From the NCBI GenBank assembly GCA_964023275.1, contig OZ029918.1, positions 15,384,355 through 15,448,354 of the forward strand: a DNA stretch of 64,000 nt, given 5' to 3'. The notes under the pieces are model-generated. The model was not told the origin of the DNA, did not search any database, and saw only the letters and a program-made list of their open reading frames with translations. The position numbers were made by a program, and so were the translations under genes. Positions 59,801-64,000 of the stretch are shown one piece after another. The first letter of the stretch is position 1. Every line of letters begins with the position of its first letter. The stretch is from Norana najaformis. Its lineage: Eukaryota > Annelida > Clitellata > Crassiclitellata > Hormogastridae.

Positions 59801-62800
59801 ACAGCATAGCTACTGAAACAATTAACTACTTGTTTTAATATTTTAAATATTTAATGTTTTAGTATTTAATAATCCATTGCCTGGTATTAAATTAGCAGTG
59901 TTGATGATACGAGTTTTATTTGGAGACGACTCCGTCCTATAGCGTTTGATCGCCTATAAATACCTAACGCGCATGCACGATCACAAAACCACGTCAAAAG
60001 GGGAAAATTACCTGGCGAATCTTAAGCCAGGACTAGCTAGTCTGTTCTCTATTCCAGACTCCTCCATACCACTTGTCGAAGGCCGCTAGTCAGAGAATAG
60101 TTAGCCAGTCTGGGCGCAAGTGCTCGTCTCGGACTAACTTAAGCCCTCTTCATACATACGGCCCCAGATGTATAAATATTTATACATAAATCATTATTAT
60201 TCGTTCGATGTTCCTTGGGATATAAATAGAGCCTCTGGCAACGCATTTAGAGGTGTCACGACCGTTCGTCGTGCAGATACCTCAAGAGGACGGTGGCGAC
60301 AGCAGAGCAAAACACGGACCCAAGTTTTGTGACACTGTTTATTATTCAAATTTGGAGAGCAACTAACGTCTAGTGAGTTACAGTTTGGTTTTAAGGAACA
60401 CTTAAGTTGTGCACATGCTATAGCTTTGGGTTAAGGCAAGTTATTCATTTTTGTGTTGCTTGGTCTCTTGATGCAAAGAAAGCATTTGATCGTGTCAACT
60501 GGTCAAACTTTTTGAATTGTTTATTAACAAGGATTTACCTGCAAGAATGGTTAATCTTATTGTGGACTGTATGGTAAAACTTCTCTGCAGTAAAATGGAA
60601 TAATATACTCTCAAAGCCAACTTCTATTAAAAGTACGTAGAATGTAGTATGTAGAATTAGACAAGGTGGTATTCTTTCTCCAGCCTTCTTCAATATATAT
60701 ATATATATTGATGTGGTTACTAATGCGTCAGATATTGGTTGTCACCTTGGTTATACCTCTGTTGGACACTTTGCATATGCAGGTGATATAATATTGCTGC
60801 TTGCCTCAGTGTGCAGACTTCAGGATGTGATTGACATATGTTTCCGGAAGGTGCTGAAATTGATATAATTTTTAATGCAAGAAAATCCAACTTATTCTGT
60901 ATAGGTCCATCATGGAATAGACAATTATGTAATCTAGTCATGGGCACAGAACCTATTAATTGGGTTAAGGAACTGAAATGTCATGAACTATATTTTATTT
61001 CCTTCAAAAGGTTTTAAATTGATATGTGTCTGCTGCTACTAAACGTTTTTATGCTACTACCAATGCCATATTTTGTCATTCAAGATAAGTTTCTGAATAT
61101 GTTAAATTGAGTTCGCTAAAATCTTTTGTCTTACCTGTGTTGAAATAGTCATTAGAGGCTAAAAACTTATCAAGAGCTCAGATCCAGCAGTTAAATGTGT
61201 GCTGGAATGATATTTACAGGAAGTTATTCAACATGCATAAATGGAAATCTGTTAAAATATTCAATACTTTTCAGGTCGTATGAATCTTACGCACATTCTG
61301 CATCTGCGTAAATAGAATTTCTTTGTTAGGCTGCTATATGGGAATGACAATAATAGGATTCTTAAGGATTGCTGTAAAGGACCTGGTTATAATGATGAAT
61401 TCTTACTACTTTGTCGTGACTATGATGGTATCGAGATGCCTAGGTTGTATCTTAGATTGCATCAATTTATGTTTGCCGATTTTGCTTCTGGTTGTACTTG
61501 AACATACTTAATTGGTGTGGTTCTTTTCTGTATTTCTTTTTCTGTACTTTCTACTTTTGTGGTGAATAAACATATATAATATATTATTATTATTATTAGT
61601 AGTAGTAGTATTAGTATTAGTATTATTATCATTATTATTTATTATTATTATTTATTGTTATTATTATTATTATTATTACTTCTGTATTTATTAAGTGCCA
61701 CTATCTAATGACTAAGCATCAATTGGCGGGTGAAGCAATTGCAGCATTAGTGAAGGACTTGCTCAAGGTCCCTATACAGTAACCGCGCCTCAGTAGAGAC
61801 TCGAATCCGTAGTCACTGCGTTAAAAGCTGAGCTCTCTTACCAATTGGCTACCATGCCCCATGGCTGTATAAAATTATGCATACATACATATATACATAT
61901 GCAGATATTTAAGATATATATATATATATATATGAAGATAATTACATAGATAAGATAAAGATATATATATATATATATAGATATAAATTAGGGGTTGGCT
62001 GTTCCGATGCCATTTTCTTTTGACTGGATTTCAACGAGTACTTGCGTAGATGCAGGTTAAAATGTTGAGATGTATACTTTGGTTCTTCAGATGACCCATG
62101 TCATCCTAATCCATGTCTCAATGGAGCGACATGCATTGGTCAGGGCACCACACACAAGTGCACCTGTACTTCTGGTTTCACTTCATCAAACTGTGACGTT
62201 GGTACGGGATACAACTGAATCCTCGTTTTACTTTATAATGCGTAATTAAATATAACAAAATTAATAACGGTGAAAACTTATATTTAATAATTCCATTGTT
62301 GTTAATGTCGTCATTATTGTCGTCTTTACAGTGGTCATCACCATCGTTTGTATTATCATCCTCTATGCTGTAATTACTGTATGGCAGGCTATTTCATTCC
62401 TAAAAAGTAAAATACAAATGCTCAAGGTTTTAGATTAATAGTTCCGCCTATCCAGTTTAGGCACTCGTTGCTTTAGTCAACATTGAAAATACTGCTACAT
62501 TAAGAAAGAAGAAACCAATTTTGTGTGTTAATGAGGATAGATCCATGACTGAATTGTATCGTTTCAGAAATAAATGAATGTGAATCGAATCCGTGCTATC
62601 CGTTTGGTAAATGCACAGATCTAGTCGCTGACTACAACTGCTCATGCAATCCAGGATACGAACCTTTACCTAATGATACAAAGACGTGCACTGGTGAGCT
62701 CAATATCGGCCATTTCAACGTATAATCATACTTACATATTTTGCTGCTTTTAAGAACCTCTCACATCCTTAAAGGTATCAATGCTAATGACAAATGTTCA

Positions 62801-63773
62801 TCGCTTTCTTATTTGTAATTTATCGCCTCTACCATAGGCATATCCAAGCATCTAGAGAAAGAAATAAACTAGGCCTATCTGTCCCTACTTCGAAAATCTA
62901 ACCCTAAGTATAATCTAAGCATTTGATCAAATGCCTTTTGCTAGATTATTATTATTTATTTTTATATTATTTCTGCATTTATTAAGTGTCAGTGTCAAAC
63001 AACAAAGCATTCATCGATGGCGCTGTGCAATTGTGTGTGAAGAACTTGCTTTACGTCCCTGAACAGTAAACCGTCTCAGGGTAAAAGAAAGTACTGAGGC
63101 GCTCCCGACCTGAAAACACACGACCAAGATTAACATGGAAGTATGACCGATCTCTTAGTGTTACATGCTACAAGATGGATAATTTGGACAGTTTATTGTC
63201 AAAAGTGACCAAGAATGGTCATTTACAGGCAAATTCACAAATTTTCTATTAGGTCAGACCAAACCTTGACATGTTTCCTTCATACGCGGAGACGAACATT
63301 GGCGCAGATATCCGAGTGTATCAAGATCGTTCTAATAGAGTCAGCGTTCAAGATCAGTGCCTTCATTGGCTTGGAGTAGTTAGAAAATGGAACACACAGA
63401 GGATTTTGGCAGTAATTGCTACAGTAATTAAGTGGATGCTCTGATCAACATCAGCTGCCTGAAGCTAAGCTTGCTTGCATTGACTTTCGTCTTCATGGTA
63501 TGAATCGAACCGCTTAGTCTGTGTCCAAGAATGGCATCAAAAAGTCAAGAAAGCATGCCTTATTTTTGCACAGATACATCTAAACATGTCCACTGCTTCT
63601 GTCACATCAGTAGTGTCTTTGTGTTTTGCTTACAGAGGTCGATTTCTGCGCTAAGGAAGCCGAGCCTTGTCGCAATAACGGAACGTGCATAAATCAGAAC
63701 GAGCTCAGTCGCTACTACTGCAACTGTCCTGAATTGGATGGCAAAAAATATGTTGGACTGTATTGCGAAACCG
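53772..63773 (+). CDS. Gene B: tandem paralogue of gene A (partial at both ends)
   Basis: Five exons (53772-53843, 54451-54618, 62091-62201, 62568-62693, 63636-63773) are all phase 1-1. They encode two short Thr-rich segments followed by three EGF domains that match gene A EGF1, EGF2 and EGF3 one to one. The start is missing: no convincing signal-peptide exon was found upstream. The TIG, transmembrane and tail exons are expected beyond the right edge. The 7.5-kb intron 54619-62090 is full of mobile elements. The same type of cell-surface protein is expected, but with a mucin-like stalk of only about 80 residues. Confidence 0.8.
53945..54160 (-). mobile_element. Retrotransposon ORF2 C-terminus, reversed
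   Basis: The minus strand encodes MQFETLGLINSTGLDLITDL, then GNPKETCYLFQRLDAAFHRF and NAAAFRGTFAM. This is the same terminal block as in the fragment at 36680-37566. It lies about 100 bp inside the intron after the first gene B exon. Confidence 0.75.
54160..54235. repeat. (AGT/AGC)n microsatellite
   Basis: AGTAGTAGT, AGCAGCAGC and GTGGTGG triplets at the end of the reversed retrotransposon fragment. Confidence 0.85.
54451..54618 (+). CDS. Gene B exon: short Thr/Glu-rich mucin-like segment
   Basis: Acceptor TTAGTTGTTTGCAG, donor GTTAGT, 168 bp, phase 1-1. It encodes DPCTTSNTMAETTSTTETTT, then ETTTEAPTTRFDTTATTVPI and a Thr run. Spliced to 62091 the junction codon is Tyr, giving YDDPC as in gene A. 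It is the positional equivalent of the 10-kb exon of gene A and contains the seed-like words TETTTE and TTEAPTT. Confidence 0.75.
54895..55600 (+). other. Unassigned stretch with a TATA-like promoter motif
   Basis: GCGCTATATAAAGGCAGT at about 54921 is followed after about 30 bp by GTGTGACTCAGTAAG. It could be the start of an LTR or a cryptic promoter. No coding sequence or paired repeat supports either. Confidence 0.25.
56050..56240. repeat. (TACA)n microsatellite region
   Basis: ATACATACATAC runs with CACA and TATA interruptions in the long gene B intron. Confidence 0.85.
56390..56835 (+). mobile_element. CR1/L2/Rex-like retrotransposon 3' fragment
   Basis: Encodes ITAPPLWNKLPPELRDDYLT, then SALAFHSKMKTLLFQKSY, the standard C-terminus of ORF2. 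The 3' end is TTGGGCGCTGTAGAAATTTC. Confidence 0.75.
56931..57158 (+). mobile_element. tRNA-derived SINE
   Basis: The head GGTGGTGTAGTGGTATGATC (A box), then GGGTCGCGGGTTCGAATCTG (B box), is a clear tRNA relative. The body GGACAAGTTGCTCACTCACAATTG and a (CAT)n tail follow. The 3' extension and tail identify a SINE rather than a tRNA gene. Confidence 0.85.
57265..57448. mobile_element. hAT-type MITE with perfect 8-bp target-site duplication
   Basis: The element is 57273-57440 (168 bp). Its ends are CAGTGGCGTAGC and GCTACGCCACTG, perfect 12-bp inverted repeats of the hAT type, flanked by ACCGCAGT on both sides (57265-57272 and 57441-57448). There is no coding capacity. The interior is GC-rich (GGGCCC...GGGGCCCCC). 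Confidence 0.95.
57800..58925 (+). mobile_element. CR1/L2/Rex-like retrotransposon, 3'-truncated
   Basis: The linker (FPAVCSTSQELASKFLIFFA) and reverse transcriptase blocks (VHPLLKKPSFDPSEPSNYRL, VLLDLSAAFDTVDHSLLF, SVSQGSVFDPLLFSLYTTPL, FCADDTQMYISF) are in three frames. The longest intact part is 58423-58925. It stops after NPSKTEFMLLGTPEKLNKFE, where a Harbinger-like element begins. Confidence 0.85.
58942..59265 (+). repeat. Three tandem copies (110, 111, 103 bp) of the element end
   Basis: Units start at 58942, 59052 and 59163, each with CTGG-GCCGTATTCATGAA and GCTAGCCCCGGACTAA-TTC and the block GCGATTTAGTTCAGT-TGCAT. Confidence 0.9.
58942..60167. mobile_element. PIF/Harbinger deletion derivative with tandemly repeated left end
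   Basis: The left start CTGGGCTGTATACATGAAGA and the reverse complement of the right end (CTGGGGCCGTATGTATGAAG) are imperfect inverted repeats. Inside, a remnant beginning MAAVTIRQLRRNFRRQ at 59340 and continuing NPLDSFSDNKIYYAFRFRRH resembles the N-terminus of Harbinger (HARBI1-like) transposases; the rest of the gene is deleted. The left end is present three times in tandem. It inserted into the 57800 retrotransposon. The target duplication could not be defined. Confidence 0.65.
60300..61580 (+). mobile_element. Degenerate retrotransposon related to 45620-49385
   Basis: Fragments encode LQFGFKEHLSCAHAI, WSLDAKKAFDRVNW, IDVVTNASDIGCHLGYTSVG and AYAGDIILLL, where the YADD box has become YAGD. 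The end TTTGTGGTGAATAAAC parallels the 3' end of the 45620 element. It is interrupted by many stops and a (TA)n tract at 60698. Confidence 0.75.
61585..61680. repeat. (ATT)n microsatellite
   Basis: ATTATT/AGTAGT runs after the retrotransposon poly(A) signal. Confidence 0.9.
61675..61862 (-). mobile_element. tRNA-derived SINE (minus strand), copy 1
   Basis: The minus strand starts GGGGCATGGTAGCCAATTGG (A box) and has ACTACGGATTCGAGTCTC (B box). The body CCTTGAGCAAGTCCTTCACT and tail CTTAATAAATACAGAAGTAA follow. Confidence 0.8.
62091..62201 (+). CDS. Gene B exon: EGF domain 1
   Basis: Acceptor TTTGGTTCTTCAG, donor GTACGG, 111 bp, phase 1-1. The product DDPCHPNPCLNGATC, then HKCTCTSGFTSSNCDV, has six cysteines and matches gene A exon 3 in length and register. 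Confidence 0.9.
62568..62693 (+). CDS. Gene B exon: EGF domain 2, calcium-binding type
   Basis: Acceptor TTGTATCGTTTCAG, donor GTGAGC, 126 bp, phase 1-1. It encodes EINECESNPCYPFGKC, then YNCSCNPGYEPLPNDTKTC, and aligns with gene A exon 4 (EINECES-PC shared). Confidence 0.9.
62965..63130 (-). mobile_element. tRNA-derived SINE (minus strand), copy 2
   Basis: Same family as 61675-61862: ATTTCTGCATTTATTAAGTG and GAACTTGCTTTACGTCCCTG are shared. The tRNA-like head is more decayed. Confidence 0.65.
63636..63773 (+). CDS. Gene B exon: EGF domain 3
   Basis: Acceptor TGTTTTGCTTACAG, donor GTAAGG, 138 bp, phase 1-1. It encodes VDFCAKEAEPCRNNGTCINQ, then NELSRYYCNCPELDGK and YVGLYCET, with six cysteines. 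It is the clearest match to gene A (exon 5). The next exon should start the TIG region, outside the window. Confidence 0.9.
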
Positions 63774-64000
63774 GTAAGGTAACCCTAACAGTCTGCACAG
63801 TTGCTTGTATAAAACCCATATAAAACTATATAATATTATGAAATGATCTTCTAACGTATCTGTCAAACGCTTTAAGAAAGCAACAACAAACTGTATATTC
63901 ATATTCGAACGTCGTGAATATAGTAGATTCAATATGTGTAAGTCTGCACAGTCGAAATGGCGCCATGTTACATAATTTGCCAAAAATAAATTGCATAAAA

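Overview
The window is animal (metazoan) nuclear DNA. It has spliced genes with GT-AG introns of about 0.4 to 3.6 kb, extracellular modules (EGF, plexin-type IPT/TIG), many non-LTR retrotransposons, tRNA- and 5S-derived SINEs, DNA transposons and long microsatellites. An invertebrate is most likely, but I cannot name the species.

The main content is a tandem pair of related membrane-protein genes on the + strand. Gene A (coding 10881-39863) can be assembled in 11 coding exons whose intron phases all agree. They give an open frame of 12,213 nt, about 4,070 residues. In order it encodes a signal peptide split by intron 1, one 10,020-bp exon of about 200 copies of a 48-bp Thr/Pro/Glu repeat (mucin-like), three EGF domains, about 360 residues of plexin-type TIG domains with a polybasic furin-type site, one transmembrane helix, and a cytoplasmic tail of about 190 residues. 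Gene B (53772 to beyond 63773) repeats the order Thr-rich exon, EGF1, EGF2, EGF3 with the same phases and nearly the same exon sizes, but its Thr-rich part is only 72 + 168 bp. It runs off the right edge. The duplicates therefore differ mostly in the glycosylated stalk, which was expanded about 40-fold in A or lost in B.

The left edge (11-2635) holds an apparently complete DNA transposon with matching inverted ends, a TATA box, an intact 567-codon gene and a poly(A) signal. Between and inside the two genes lie at least ten non-LTR retrotransposon copies or fragments, all broken, several SINE families, a hAT MITE with perfect 8-bp target duplications, a PIF/Harbinger deletion derivative with tandemly repeated ends, and three copies of an LTR-like repeat. 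Stretches not listed (about 2.7-4.9, 39.9-41.0, 49.4-50.3 and 52.5-53.7 kb) show no gene or structure I can support.

The gene A array has further oddities. Its unit is stop-free in several frames on both strands. A block of about 1.7 kb is shifted one frame and then restored by clustered indels. Its 3' part is built from higher-order blocks of about 1,200 bp.
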